From Rahnella sp. AA (GTDB lineage Bacteria; Pseudomonadota; Gammaproteobacteria; Enterobacterales; Enterobacteriaceae), in assembly GCF_002834385.1 (NCBI RefSeq), contig NZ_PITQ01000010.1, forward strand, positions 143,551 through 207,550: a stretch of 64,000 nt of DNA, written 5' to 3'. Each line of letters starts with the position of its first letter. Position 1 is the first letter of the stretch. The notes under the pieces were generated by a model, which ran no database searches, was not told the origin of the DNA, and was given only the letters and a program-made list of their open reading frames with translations. Shown in pieces: positions 28,477 to 37,451 of this stretch. The position numbers and the translations under genes are program-made.

Positions 28477-28599
28477 TGTCTTCTGTCCCGGAAAAAGCAA
28501 AATCGCTGCAAGGTGCAGCAAAAGATAGATGATAAGTATTTAACCTATCACACACCTTCAGGAAGGTTATAGATAGGACAAGGATCAAAAAGAGCGGTT

Positions 28600-29331
28600 T
28601 TAGCTTGAAACCGTGGGACCGAAAGCATCGTCCGTGAGTTTGCAGGCCACATCGCAGACATCTTCATCCAGACAAATTGCCACATCGGCGGCAAATCCGC
28701 GCCGCCGCAGCTCAACCGCAGAACCGCAATCCCGGAGTTCCTCCCGGTTAATGGCCTCGTAAACCGCGCAGGCAGCACGGGCTTCTACTGATAAGCGCCG
28801 GTGTTTCAGGCGTGAAATCAATCCGCCAGCCGCCGCCAGATCTTCAATGGCCGGGCGAAGAGTGTTGTCAGACCACTTTTCTCCGGCGGGTATCACCAGA
28901 ATGCGGGAATACTTTTCGCAGGCACGGGCGGTCGCGGTCAGGTTTCGAAAGCAGGCAGTGAAAATATCCGCACCTGACTTTTTCTTCGCAGCAAACGTCA
29001 GTGCAGAACCGTTAGGCGAGGGCAGCACCAGCCGGGTACCCGCGGTCATATCCTGCAAGGAGCAGGGAGAAAGTGTAAACCCCGGCCCGTCAAAACGGCG
29101 GTCAAACTGTGCACACAGCGCATTTTTCTCAGAGGCATAATCCTGCGCACGGGCATCTTTCCACGGATACGGAAAAATAAAACTACCGCGTTCCGCTGCA
29201 ATGCTCACGCAGGTCGAAAACGACATCACGTCGATAATGACAATGCAATCTGCCTCAGCCGCCAGTTGCTCTGCTGCCTGAGCACCCCATTCCAGCCGGA
29301 CGTCAAAATCGGTTTGTGAGAAATCATTCAT
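28600..29331 (-). CDS. ComB-family (2-phosphosulfolactate phosphatase-like) protein
   Basis: A 243-aa ComB-family protein. VIIDVMSFSTCVSIAAERG carries the family Asp and Cys region, and LVLPSPNGSALTF is the conserved SPNGS loop. In methanogens ComB hydrolyses 2-phosphosulfolactate in coenzyme M synthesis. In enterobacteria no such pathway exists and the substrate is unknown. ATG 29331 is chosen over TTG 29334 because AAGGTG lies six bases upstream. Confidence 0.8.
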   Translation of the reverse strand: MNDFSQTDFDVRLEWGAQAAEQLAAEADCIVIIDVMSFSTCVSIAAERGSFIFPYPWKDARAQDYASEKNALCAQFDRRFDGPGFTLSPCSLQDMTAGTRLVLPSPNGSALTFAAKKKSGADIFTACFRNLTATARACEKYSRILVIPAGEKWSDNTLRPAIEDLAAAGGLISRLKHRRLSVEARAACAVYEAINREELRDCGSAVELRRRGFAADVAICLDEDVCDVACKLTDDAFGPTVSS

Positions 29332-29480
29332 CAAAGCACCTTAGCCAGAGTCAGAGAACGGAGTTAATAAAACAATGCAGAAGCCCATATGCAAGTGAAG
29401 GCAAATGAAAAGTGGCGATTATTGCTGCTGATGGTGAGACGGAATGGTGCTTTTTACTAAAAATCGCGGAAAAGAAAATC

Positions 29481-29513
29481 GCCGCATCTTAAACTGACGA
29501 GTTCAGATGCGGC
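29481..29513 (-). terminator. terminator of the LVIVD operon
   Basis: A 9-bp stem GCCGCATCT/AGATGCGGC with an inner AACT/AGTT helix, followed on the minus strand by T-rich sequence. It starts just after the stop of the LVIVD gene. Confidence 0.75.
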
Positions 29514-29519
29514 ACAGAA

Positions 29520-30767
29520 TTACCCGAGATACTCGATGATCGATAATCCACCGTTGTAGTCGGTGCTGTAGATAATACCCTGCGCATCGACAAACACGTC
29601 GCAGGACTGAATCACCTGCGGCCTGCCGGGGCGGGTATCCATCATTTTGGCCGGAGCCGCCGGAACCAGTGCACCGGTTTCCTTCGGCTGATACGGATTA
29701 CTGATGTCGTACGCACGCACACCGGCATTCTGGTAAGTGGCAAAGATCAGCGTCGAACTGATAAAGCTGCCAGGCCGGTTCTCATGCAGATTGTGCGGGC
29801 CGAAATGCGCGCCTTTACTGACATAATCGCGTTCATCCGGCTGCGGAAACGTTGAAATGCTTACCGGATTTGACGGCTCACGCACGTCGAATACCCAGAT
29901 CAGTTTCTCGCCATCCTCCTGATTATCCAGCACCGCCTCATCCAGCACGATCAGCAGATCCCGGTCCGGTAACGGCAGCGCGGTATGCGTACCCCCACCA
30001 AACGGCGGGCTCCAGTTACGGTGTGAAATCAACTGAGGTGCGGTTCTGTCTTTGATGTCGAGCAGCGTCAGGCCGCCGTCGCGCCAGCTGGCGTAGGCGG
30101 TATCACCGCTGATGATCGCATGATGCAGCGCATAGCGTTTGCCCTCCGGCCAGTCCGGTGTTTCGCCACCTGCGTTGTGCATCCCCGGCAGCCACCAGCG
30201 TCCGGCTACCTGCGGATTGCGCGGGTCAGCCAGATCGATAGTCAGGAAGATGTAATCGCTGTAACCGTCGATCAGTGCAGAAACGTAAGCCCAGCGCCCG
30301 CCGACATACCAGATGCGGTGAACGCCGATGCCTTCCAGCCCGAGAAAACCGATCTCTTTTGGCCGGTCAGGCGTCGAAATATCAAAAATACGCACACCGG
30401 CGCTCCAGCCGCGCTGCTGCGTGCCCTTGACCGTTTCGCTGACGGAACGGGTGTAATACACTTTTTCATCGGCGAAACGCACGTCGGCAAACAAATCGCG
30501 TGCATTAATCACCAGCAGTAAATCGTCGTGCGCCTGTAAATGCACATTCCAGGTGCCCGGTGGTGCTGCGACGAAACCGGCAGGGCGCGGATTTTTCGGG
30601 TCGCGGACATCCACGATGGAAAAACCCTGCGACACCATATGCCCGATATAGGCATAACCGCGGTGAACCATCACCTGCACGCCGTCAGGTTTCCCCCCCT
30701 GGTCGCTGTGCCCGATCAGCCGCATGTTTCGGCTGTATTCCGGTTGAGGCAGAGATTGCGTTGTCAT
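29520..30767 (-). CDS. LVIVD-repeat beta-propeller protein
   Basis: A 415-aa protein built of repeats of the type 'GFSIVDVRDPKNPRPAGFV', 'VRIFDISTPDRPKEIGFLG' and 'VRAYDISNPYQPKETGALV', the hallmark of LVIVD propellers. No signal peptide is visible at the annotated start (MTTQSLPQPEYSRNMRL). It follows the sugar-binding-protein gene by nine bases, so both are on one transcript. Function is unknown. Coupling with a binding protein hints at handling of a sugar or aromatic ligand. Confidence 0.8.
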   Translation of the reverse strand: MTTQSLPQPEYSRNMRLIGHSDQGGKPDGVQVMVHRGYAYIGHMVSQGFSIVDVRDPKNPRPAGFVAAPPGTWNVHLQAHDDLLLVINARDLFADVRFADEKVYYTRSVSETVKGTQQRGWSAGVRIFDISTPDRPKEIGFLGLEGIGVHRIWYVGGRWAYVSALIDGYSDYIFLTIDLADPRNPQVAGRWWLPGMHNAGGETPDWPEGKRYALHHAIISGDTAYASWRDGGLTLLDIKDRTAPQLISHRNWSPPFGGGTHTALPLPDRDLLIVLDEAVLDNQEDGEKLIWVFDVREPSNPVSISTFPQPDERDYVSKGAHFGPHNLHENRPGSFISSTLIFATYQNAGVRAYDISNPYQPKETGALVPAAPAKMMDTRPGRPQVIQSCDVFVDAQGIIYSTDYNGGLSIIEYLG

Positions 30768-30776
30768 ATTCCGGCC

Positions 30777-31844
30777 TTATTTCTTATTTTTCGCTTCAAG
30801 CGTGGTGAACCACGGCGCGATGAAATCATCCGATTTGCCCCAGCCAGGAATGACTTTTGCCAGCGACGCGACGTTTACGGCGTCCGGATTGCTGACAAGC
30901 AACGCCTGAGGGATCGCCGCAGCTTTGAAATCATAGGTAGCAGGCGTTTTCTCGCCGGCAATCTTATACGCCACCAGACGCAGGTTAATCGCGCCGATCA
31001 GTTTCGGATCGACCGCTGCGCTGAGTTTCCACGGGCTGTTCGCTTCACGCATCAGGCCGATATCCTGATTGGAAATGTCGATGCTGTAGAGTTTGATTTC
31101 GGTGCGGCCATTTTCCTGCAAGGCCTTATACGCGCCCTGGCTGAATGCATCCCAGGTTCCCCAGATGGCGTCAATTTTGCCTTTCGGGTATTTCGCCAGA
31201 ATTGCGCCAATTTTGTTGGCCGTGTCGCCCTGAACATCCGAAGACACCGCGCCGACGGATTCCAGTTCATGGATGCCCGGCTGGTCTTTCAGCAGCTTTT
31301 TATACGCATCCTGACGGCGTTCCATTGGCGGGAAACCGGCGACCCATAGCTTGACGATATTGGCTTTGCCGTTGAAATCTTTGACTAACTGTCCGACAGA
31401 AAGATCTGTCAGAGAAGCATCATCCTGCTGAGTGACCGTCACGCCGGGGATATCACCGTTGACAGCCGTATCGAAGACCGAAACGGCGATGCCGCTGGCG
31501 GTGATGCGCTTGAGTAATTCGGTGGAATAAGGGTCACGTCCCTGAGACAAAATAATGCCGTCGTATTTTTGGCTGATGGCCTGGTTGACGAAATCCTGGA
31601 ATTTGGCGTCGTCACCGTTACTCAGGAACGTGCTGACCTGAAAGCCCAGTTTGCGGCCTTCCTGAACCGCGCCGGAGACAAATTGCGTGGTGTTATCGTC
31701 TGAACCCAGATTGCGGATCACCGCAATGCGGATCGGCCCTTTATGGTCGCTGATAGCTTTCGGCACCGCCGCGGTATCGGCGGCAAAAGAAGGAAAAACG
31801 GCGAGCAGGCTTAACGCCAGCAGTGAAGCGGAGAACAATTTCAT
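30777..31844 (-). CDS. periplasmic sugar-type ABC solute-binding protein
   Basis: A 355-aa protein with a clear Sec signal (MKLFSASLLALSLLAVFPSFAADT, cleavage near 22) and a PBP type 1 fold (IRIAVIRNLGSDDNTTQFVSGAVQEGRKLGF; GIILSQGRDPYSTELLKRI; IDAIWGTWDAFSQGAYKAL). It resembles ribose/rhizopine-type binding proteins. No permease or ATPase gene is adjacent, only the LVIVD gene, so it either uses a transporter encoded elsewhere or acts as a sensor. Confidence 0.85.
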   Translation of the reverse strand: MKLFSASLLALSLLAVFPSFAADTAAVPKAISDHKGPIRIAVIRNLGSDDNTTQFVSGAVQEGRKLGFQVSTFLSNGDDAKFQDFVNQAISQKYDGIILSQGRDPYSTELLKRITASGIAVSVFDTAVNGDIPGVTVTQQDDASLTDLSVGQLVKDFNGKANIVKLWVAGFPPMERRQDAYKKLLKDQPGIHELESVGAVSSDVQGDTANKIGAILAKYPKGKIDAIWGTWDAFSQGAYKALQENGRTEIKLYSIDISNQDIGLMREANSPWKLSAAVDPKLIGAINLRLVAYKIAGEKTPATYDFKAAAIPQALLVSNPDAVNVASLAKVIPGWGKSDDFIAPWFTTLEAKNKK

Positions 31845-32065
31845 GTCTGTTGCCCTGTGTGGTTAATCATCATTTAAACGGGAAGACAATTCATGCCAGC
31901 CTTTGATCAGGCTTTTATATTGAGATAATGAATTGATTGTCCGAGTTTTGATGACCCGTGAATGAATGGCAACGAACGAAAAGGCATAAGTTAATGCTAA
32001 AGATTATTAGCCATCCGGATGTCCGGGCGTAGGATGTTAACAGCTTCTAAATCAAGGATTTCCTC

Positions 32066-33148
32066 ATGAGTGATACCGATATCCGCGTCGTTACCGGCCC
32101 TGCAAACTATTTTTCTTTCCCTGGCGCAATCGACAGGCTGGCGCAGTTTTACCCGCCACAGCAGCTGGATAAGGCGCTGTGGATTTATGGCGAACGCGCG
32201 CTGGTTGCCGCGCAAGACTTTCTCCCTGAGAGCTTTACCGCCCCGCAGGCAAAACGCGTACTGTTTAAGGCTCATTGCAGCGAAACCGAAGTACAGCGTA
32301 TTGCCGGTATTGGCGGAAAAGACCGGCAGGTCGTGATCGGCATTGGCGGTGGTGCCGTGCTCGACACGGCAAAAGTGGTGGCGCGACGTCTCGGCTTGCC
32401 CGTGGTGGCAATCCCAACTATTGCCGCCACCTGCGCCGCCTGGACGCCGCTGTCTGTCTGGTATAACGACGAGGGGCAGGCACTGCGCTATGAAATCTTT
32501 AATGATGCCAATCATCTGGTGCTGGTCGAACCGCGCATTATTCTGCGTGCGCCGAAAGAATATCTGCTGGCGGGTATCGGCGACACGCTGGCGAAATGGT
32601 ACGAAGCGGTAGTGCTCAGCCCGCAACCGGAAATTCTGCCGTTAACGGTGCAACTCGGCCTGAACACGGCGCTGACGATCCGCGACGTTTTACTCAATGA
32701 AAGCGAAGCTGCGCTGCAGGCCCAGGATAATAACGAGCTGACACAACCGTTCCTTAATGTCCTCGATGCCATTATTGCCGGCGGAGGTCTGGTCGGCGGA
32801 TTAGGGGACAGATTTACGCGTATCGCGGCGGCACACTCAGTGCATAACGGCCTGACGGCGTTGCCGCAAACCGACGCTTTCCTGCACGGCACTAAAGTGG
32901 CTTACGGTATTCTGGTACAAAGTGCACTGCTCAATCAGCCGGAGGTGGTGCAACAGCTCACCGCGCTATACCGCGTGCTGGACTTGCCCGTCAGTCTGGC
33001 GCAACTGAAGGTGAATATTCAGGATGAAAAACAGATGTCACGCCTGATCGCCCGTACATTGCAGGCAGGGGAATCCATTCATCTGTTGCCAGGTGACCCG
33101 AACGCAGAACAACTACGACTGGCGTTTGAATTTGTCGAGAATAAATAA
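32066..33148 (+). CDS. hcxA: hydroxycarboxylate dehydrogenase HcxA
   Basis: A 360-aa iron-type alcohol dehydrogenase, very similar to E. coli HcxA (YbdH, 362 aa). IGIGGGAVLDTAKVVARRLGL is the nucleotide loop, and VPTIAATCAAWTPLSVWYND and AGIGDTLAKWYEAV are signature blocks. The metal ligands are Asp (GDTLAKW) and His (HSVHNGLT and HGTKVAYG). E. coli HcxA reduces 2-oxoglutarate and 2-oxobutyrate with NADPH. AAGGA precedes the ATG. A distant paralogue lies at 60260. Confidence 0.92.
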   Translation: MSDTDIRVVTGPANYFSFPGAIDRLAQFYPPQQLDKALWIYGERALVAAQDFLPESFTAPQAKRVLFKAHCSETEVQRIAGIGGKDRQVVIGIGGGAVLDTAKVVARRLGLPVVAIPTIAATCAAWTPLSVWYNDEGQALRYEIFNDANHLVLVEPRIILRAPKEYLLAGIGDTLAKWYEAVVLSPQPEILPLTVQLGLNTALTIRDVLLNESEAALQAQDNNELTQPFLNVLDAIIAGGGLVGGLGDRFTRIAAAHSVHNGLTALPQTDAFLHGTKVAYGILVQSALLNQPEVVQQLTALYRVLDLPVSLAQLKVNIQDEKQMSRLIARTLQAGESIHLLPGDPNAEQLRLAFEFVENK

Positions 33149-33181
33149 CGCAGCTACGTTTTAATTTTCTGTAAATAAAAT

Positions 33182-33201
33182 AACCCGGCAATTGCCGGGT
33201 T
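33182..33201. terminator. bidirectional terminator between hcxA and the quinone reductase gene
   Basis: A perfect palindrome built on AACCCGGCAA/TTGCCGGGTT. T-rich sequence follows on the + strand. Confidence 0.75.
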
Positions 33202-33205
33202 TAAC

Positions 33206-33748
33206 TTATGGCATTAAAGAGAAAGACTGAAGATAATCTATATATCCTTTCGCACTATGATCTAATTGCGCTTGCGAAACTTCACTCTCAGCATCATAGA
33301 AAGCATAGAAGGGGAGGTAATTTGCCTCTACATATTTAGCCGTCATTTCAAAGGGCAACAGTATTTCTTTTAACGAGTGCTGATAACGCCCGCCTGATAC
33401 AAAATCCGCTTCCTTAATACCGGCGCTCACGGCAAGAGCAAATTTACGATTTTTGAGCTTGTGGCCGCTGGTGGAGCCATATGCCCAGCCGTAGGTAAAG
33501 ACCTCATCCAGCCACTTCTTCAGCAGCGGAGGGCAATTAAACCAATACAACGGGAATTGCAGAACAATGCTGTCATGCAGCTCAATTAACTGTTGCTCCT
33601 TCTGTACATCAATAATGCCGTCTGGATAAGTCTTATAAAGATTATGGACAGTATATAATTCAGGGTACTGCGTTAATTCACGGGTCCAGCGTTTGTTGAT
33701 AACAGATTCATTCAGGTTTGGGTGAATAACAACAATGAGCGTTTTCAA
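33206..33748 (-). CDS. flavodoxin-fold NAD(P)H:quinone oxidoreductase (KefF/YwrO type)
   Basis: A 180-aa flavodoxin-like protein. IVVIHPNLNESVINKRWTREL binds the FMN/FAD phosphate, and FPLYWFNCPPLLKKWLDEVFTYGWAYG is the conserved family motif. It probably carries out two-electron reduction of quinones or azo compounds. It is divergent from the HxlR regulator across 122 bases that contain a palindromic operator, a common arrangement in which the regulator senses the same electrophile. No KefC antiporter is adjacent. Confidence 0.87.
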   Translation of the reverse strand: MKTLIVVIHPNLNESVINKRWTRELTQYPELYTVHNLYKTYPDGIIDVQKEQQLIELHDSIVLQFPLYWFNCPPLLKKWLDEVFTYGWAYGSTSGHKLKNRKFALAVSAGIKEADFVSGGRYQHSLKEILLPFEMTAKYVEANYLPFYAFYDAESEVSQAQLDHSAKGYIDYLQSFSLMP

Positions 33749-33822
33749 ATAATATATCCCTTTATTCGATGAAGTAATTCAGTGTCTGCTTGATGTTTGC
33801 ATCATAGGGAGCTTTAATTTAA

Positions 33823-33852
33823 AGTACAATACTGTCATTTATGATATGTACT
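33823..33852. promoter_or_regulatory. candidate HxlR operator between the divergent genes
   Basis: AGTACA and TGTACT arms (6 bp perfect, extended by partial AT matches) are separated by 18 bases. It sits 19 bases upstream of the HxlR start and 75 bases upstream of the reductase. HxlR/YodB proteins bind similar inverted repeats containing TAC/GTA. Confidence 0.6.
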
Positions 33853-33870
33853 ATACAAAAGGATAGTGTA

Positions 33871-34224
33871 ATGAAAGAGGAAGTGATTGATATGCCCTGC
33901 GAGCTTAGGGAGGAAACGGGGTTCGCTTATACGCTTTCGCTGGTCAGCGGAAAATATAAAATGATCATCCTCTATTCGTTAACCGGGGCAACGCCTGTCG
34001 TGCGATTCAATGAGCTGAAACGCCGTCTGGGGAAAATTTCCTACAGAACGCTAAGCCTCACGCTGAAAGAGCTGGAGAGTGACGGTTTGATCATCAGGAA
34101 GGAATACCCGCAAATCCCGCCAAAGGTGGAATATAGCCTTTCTGCAAGAGGCCAGTCCCTGCTCCCTGTTTTAGATATGATGTGTGAGTGGGGAAACGTT
34201 CACAGTCATGACAAACTGAAATGA
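33871..34224 (+). CDS. HxlR-family transcriptional regulator
   Basis: A 117-aa winged-helix protein with the HxlR core (ALSLVSGKYKMIILYSLTG; RFNELKRRLGKISYRTLSLTLKELESDGLI; PKVEYSLSARGQSLLPVL). A Cys near residue 10 (DMPCELRE) occupies the position used by thiol-sensing members such as YodB/HypR. ATG 33871 is chosen because AAGGA lies seven to eight bases upstream. It probably controls the divergent quinone reductase. Confidence 0.87.
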   Translation: MKEEVIDMPCELREETGFAYTLSLVSGKYKMIILYSLTGATPVVRFNELKRRLGKISYRTLSLTLKELESDGLIIRKEYPQIPPKVEYSLSARGQSLLPVLDMMCEWGNVHSHDKLK

Positions 34225-34427
34225 AGAGAAACACCAAATAAACAGCCCCCCCGGCATTACCTGATAAATGTGCAGAAAATCGGGTTTCTGTGTAAGTAAG
34301 TTGTAAAGTAAACGACAGTTAAACGGTCTGCGTTTATTCCTATCGCGCCATCCTGCTTTAAAAGCGCGTTGTAAAATTGTTTAAAAATCGGGTGATACCG
34401 TGATTATTTCAGGTGACGGAAATAATC

Positions 34428-35393
34428 ATGGAACACTCCCCCCTCAACGAAACTGAATCCCTCAGCGAAACAACGACAAAAAATGCCAGCGGATTCAACC
34501 TGTTTATAGATCTGCTGAGCGGGGCGTGTGTACCGGATAATTTGTGGCGTGACCGGATGTTCCGCGTGAAATACGCCGTGCGTACGTTACTGCATCCGCT
34601 GGATACCCTGAGAGTGCTCAACAAAATGGCCGCCGAACCGGTCTGGCAGGAAGCATTCAGCGTTCAGACCAAATTACCGAGCAAAATTCACAAACCTTAT
34701 CTGCACCTCGGATTAGCCTCTGCCGGGCGTGCCGCCGCGCTGGTTGATCACTATGAATTCGTCAAAAATATTGCCAACATCGGGCTGCGCAATACGTTTC
34801 TGAGTGCAAAAGGCAACACTGTCACGCAGTTTACCGGTAAAGACGGCGAGTCATTTCATGTTGTGCTGGGATCAATCGGCAAATCGGAGCGTGAAGGCGA
34901 AGCCAACATGTTCCTGTATATGGAAGACACGCTGCTGGCCGCGCTGACGTTCAGTATTGTGCAACGCGACGGGGGCCTGACGCTGATTGTCGGCGGGTTC
35001 CAGGGAGCACACCGCTCAACGCCGCATGAAGTCATTAAGCAGGCCACAAAATCCTGTTACGGCTTGTTCCCGAAACGCCTGCTGCTGGAAAGCCTGCAAC
35101 GTATCGCGGCAGAAACCGGCGTCCGTCGTATTCTGGCCGTGAGCGATACCGGCCACGTGTTTCGCAGCCTGCGTTACCGTCACCGTAAGAAAAACGTATT
35201 TGTCGCCAGTTATAACGAATTTTGGGATTCAATCAGCGCCACGCCTTACTCTTCTGCGTTATACGACGTGCCGCTTGAACTGCCACGAAAACCGATGGAA
35301 GACATCGCCAGTAAAAAACGCTCTGAATATCGTAAGCGTTACACCTTGCTGGATGAGCTCCATGCAAGCACAGCGTCATTACTTAACTCCTGA
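34428..35393 (+). CDS. VirK/YbjX family protein (DUF535)
   Basis: A 321-aa DUF535 protein, recognisable by RVKYAVRTLLHPLDTLRVLNKM, LASAGRAAALVDHYEF and the C-terminal FVASYNEFWDSI. Family members VirK and YbjX contribute to outer-membrane integrity and peptide resistance in enteric bacteria; mechanism unknown. ATG 34428 is preferred; a GTG at 34413 is in frame but sits inside the AGGTGACGG ribosome site. Monocistronic. Confidence 0.85.
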   Translation: MEHSPLNETESLSETTTKNASGFNLFIDLLSGACVPDNLWRDRMFRVKYAVRTLLHPLDTLRVLNKMAAEPVWQEAFSVQTKLPSKIHKPYLHLGLASAGRAAALVDHYEFVKNIANIGLRNTFLSAKGNTVTQFTGKDGESFHVVLGSIGKSEREGEANMFLYMEDTLLAALTFSIVQRDGGLTLIVGGFQGAHRSTPHEVIKQATKSCYGLFPKRLLLESLQRIAAETGVRRILAVSDTGHVFRSLRYRHRKKNVFVASYNEFWDSISATPYSSALYDVPLELPRKPMEDIASKKRSEYRKRYTLLDELHASTASLLNS

Positions 35394-35685
35394 TCGCAAA
35401 CCTCAGGATTTACCGCCTCAGAATCACTCGCTGTAGCAAGCAACAGGGCCAGGGACTGGCCTTTTCCCACCTTAACTCCTGCTGTATGCATGACCTTCAC
35501 TGCAAAATCCGTTCTGTAAGTAAAATTCACGTAACAGTTAAGTTACGGTTTCTTAAAGCAATAGTCGCCTAATCATTCAATCCCAAACTAATGCGTTACG
35601 AATAGTCTCCCGAAATGTGTATTTTTTATGGATGAGAGTGTTACACGTATCTCAAAACAGGCCGACAATTCACACCTGCTGTTTC

Positions 35686-35707
35686 AAATGTGAACTGATT
35701 CACATCT
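35686..35707. promoter_or_regulatory. CRP site of the togT promoter
   Basis: TGTGA, six bases, TCACA, with AAA before it and a T-rich end after it: an almost perfect CRP consensus. Its centre (35696.5) is about 41.5 bases before the start predicted from the TATAAA at 35726-35731, the class II spacing. Confidence 0.85.
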
Positions 35708-35725
35708 ATTCATTCCCCTCGCCTA

Positions 35726-35731
35726 TATAAA
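35726..35731 (+). promoter_or_regulatory. -10 element of the togT promoter
   Basis: TATAAA inside CTATATAAAACG. No good -35 element is present, as expected of a CRP-dependent class II promoter. Predicted start near 35738. Confidence 0.55.
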
Positions 35732-35749
35732 ACGCCATATCCATAAAAA

Positions 35750-35764
35750 CGAAACACCGGTTCA
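35750..35764. promoter_or_regulatory. KdgR-like operator downstream of the togT start
   Basis: CGAAACACCGGTTCA matches TRAAAYRNYRTTTYA at 13 of 15 positions. At about +12 to +26 it would act as a roadblock. Weaker than the boxes at 6524 and 9768. Confidence 0.55.
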
Positions 35765-35796
35765 TATTTAAAAACTCTCTTCTGGGCGGGAACACA

Positions 35797-37362
35797 ATGA
35801 ACGCAGAAAAACCAATTTTATTTAAACATCAGCTGGCGTATGGCGGCGGCAATCTGTTAGGTAGCGGGGCGCTGGCGATCGCCGGCATCTGGTTACTGTA
35901 TTTCTACACCACCTTCTGTGGCCTGACGCTGTTACAGGCTTCAGCGATTTTCTCTGTCGCCAGCATCATTGATGCCATCAGCAATCCGCTGATGGGTTAT
36001 CTCTCTGACAACTTTGGCAAAACGCGTCTCGGTAAACGCTTTGGCCGCCGCCGTTTCTTTATCCTTCTTGGCGTACCACTGATGATGTTCTATCCGCTGC
36101 TGTGGGTGGAAGGCTTCGGGTTCTGGTATTACCTGTCCACGTACGTCATGTTCGAACTGATCTACACCTCGGTGATGGTGCCGTACGAAACGCTTGCAAC
36201 GGAAATGACCACCGATTTTTCCGCACGTTCCAAGCTGACAGGCTACAAAGCGATTTTCGGTAAAGTGGCGAATTTCCTGGCGGCCTTCATTCCGGGCCAG
36301 TTCATCCTCATTTACGGCAAAGATTCCGCACAACCGTTCTTCTTCACCGCACTGACCTATGGTGTGATCCTGTTTATTGCGATTGGTATGCTGTATCTGT
36401 CCTCATGGGAACGCCCGGTGGAAGAAACCACGCCAGTGAATGAGAAGAAAATGAGCCTCGGCAAAACAATGCTGACGCTGGTGCGGGACATGAAATCAAC
36501 GTTTCATTTACGCGTATTCCGCAAGCATCTGGGCATGTACCTGTGTGGTTTCGGCGCGGAATGGCTGTTTGCTTCGGTCTTTACGTACTTCATCATTTTC
36601 GTTCTGCAGTATGACCCGACAATGGTCGCAGGGCTGAGCAGCCTCAATTCCATTCTGCAACTGTTCTCCACCGCCATCTTCATTGGTATTTGCGTGAAAC
36701 ATGGTTTCAGCAAGCCTTATATTCTGGCCCTCGGTATCGTTATTTTCTCAGTCATCTGCTACAGCTTGCTGCATTTCCTGCACCTGCCACAGCAGTACGC
36801 CACCGTCGCAATGCTGACCATCACAGTCGTGTTCGGTATCGGTACCGGCGGTGTGTATTACATTCCGTGGACGGTTTACACCTTCCTGGCAGATATCGAT
36901 GAAGCCTTTACCGGACGTCGCCGCGAAGGGATCTACGCCGGTGCGATGACGTTCTCCGGTAAACTGATGCGCTCGGTGATCGTCTTTGTGATGGGGGCCA
37001 TCCTGAGTTTCTACGGCTTCCAGTCGAAGTCACATACACAGCCGGAAAGCGCCGTGATGGCCATCGCGATGGTGTTCTGCATCGGCGTTATCGCGCTGGC
37101 ACTGATGGCGATTGTCTTTAGTAATCAAATGAAGCTGAACCGCAAAACTCATCTGGTGGTTCTTGGCGAAGTCGCGCGTATCAAAGCAGGCGGGCAGATA
37201 AGCCAGGTTCAGCCGCAGGTCCGGGCGGTAATGGAAGAACTGATTGGCTATCCGTATGAAGAATGTTGGGGTAACAGCACGGTCTGCCGCAAAATTTTCA
37301 ATACACCCGCCGTTGAGATTACTGAACCGAAACCCATGGTCAGTACGACGCAAAACCCGTAA
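35797..37362 (+). CDS. togT: oligogalacturonide transporter TogT (GPH family)
   Basis: A 521-aa glycoside-pentoside-hexuronide symporter with about 12 membrane segments. DAISNPLMGYLSDNFGKTRLGKRFGRRRFFILLG is the GPH signature. A long soluble C-terminus (from about 430) ends in EECWGNSTVCRKIFNTP. Similar to Dickeya TogT, which imports oligogalacturonides across the inner membrane. First gene of togT-pelX-kdgM. Confidence 0.88.
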   Translation: MNAEKPILFKHQLAYGGGNLLGSGALAIAGIWLLYFYTTFCGLTLLQASAIFSVASIIDAISNPLMGYLSDNFGKTRLGKRFGRRRFFILLGVPLMMFYPLLWVEGFGFWYYLSTYVMFELIYTSVMVPYETLATEMTTDFSARSKLTGYKAIFGKVANFLAAFIPGQFILIYGKDSAQPFFFTALTYGVILFIAIGMLYLSSWERPVEETTPVNEKKMSLGKTMLTLVRDMKSTFHLRVFRKHLGMYLCGFGAEWLFASVFTYFIIFVLQYDPTMVAGLSSLNSILQLFSTAIFIGICVKHGFSKPYILALGIVIFSVICYSLLHFLHLPQQYATVAMLTITVVFGIGTGGVYYIPWTVYTFLADIDEAFTGRRREGIYAGAMTFSGKLMRSVIVFVMGAILSFYGFQSKSHTQPESAVMAIAMVFCIGVIALALMAIVFSNQMKLNRKTHLVVLGEVARIKAGGQISQVQPQVRAVMEELIGYPYEECWGNSTVCRKIFNTPAVEITEPKPMVSTTQNP

Positions 37363-37399
37363 CACACAGTTTCACCACGCTATGAATTAACTTCACCGA

Positions 37400-37419
37400 C
37401 TGGCCGGGAAACCGGCCAG
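37400..37419 (+). repeat. intercistronic GAAA-tetraloop hairpin between togT and pelX
   Basis: CTGGCCGG/CCGGCCAG stem capped by GAAA, a GNRA tetraloop. No T tract follows immediately, so it is more likely an mRNA-stabilising element than a terminator. It may set different levels of transporter and lyase. Confidence 0.6.
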
Positions 37420-37451
37420 CGACACCCTGCGTTTTTAGGATAAGAACGATC

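Larger units (their letters stand above)
35394..35796 (+). other. intergenic control region of the togT-pelX-kdgM operon
   Basis: This 403-base gap carries a CRP site, a -10 element and a KdgR-like site in the last 115 bases. The first 290 bases show no supported gene. Confidence 0.6.
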
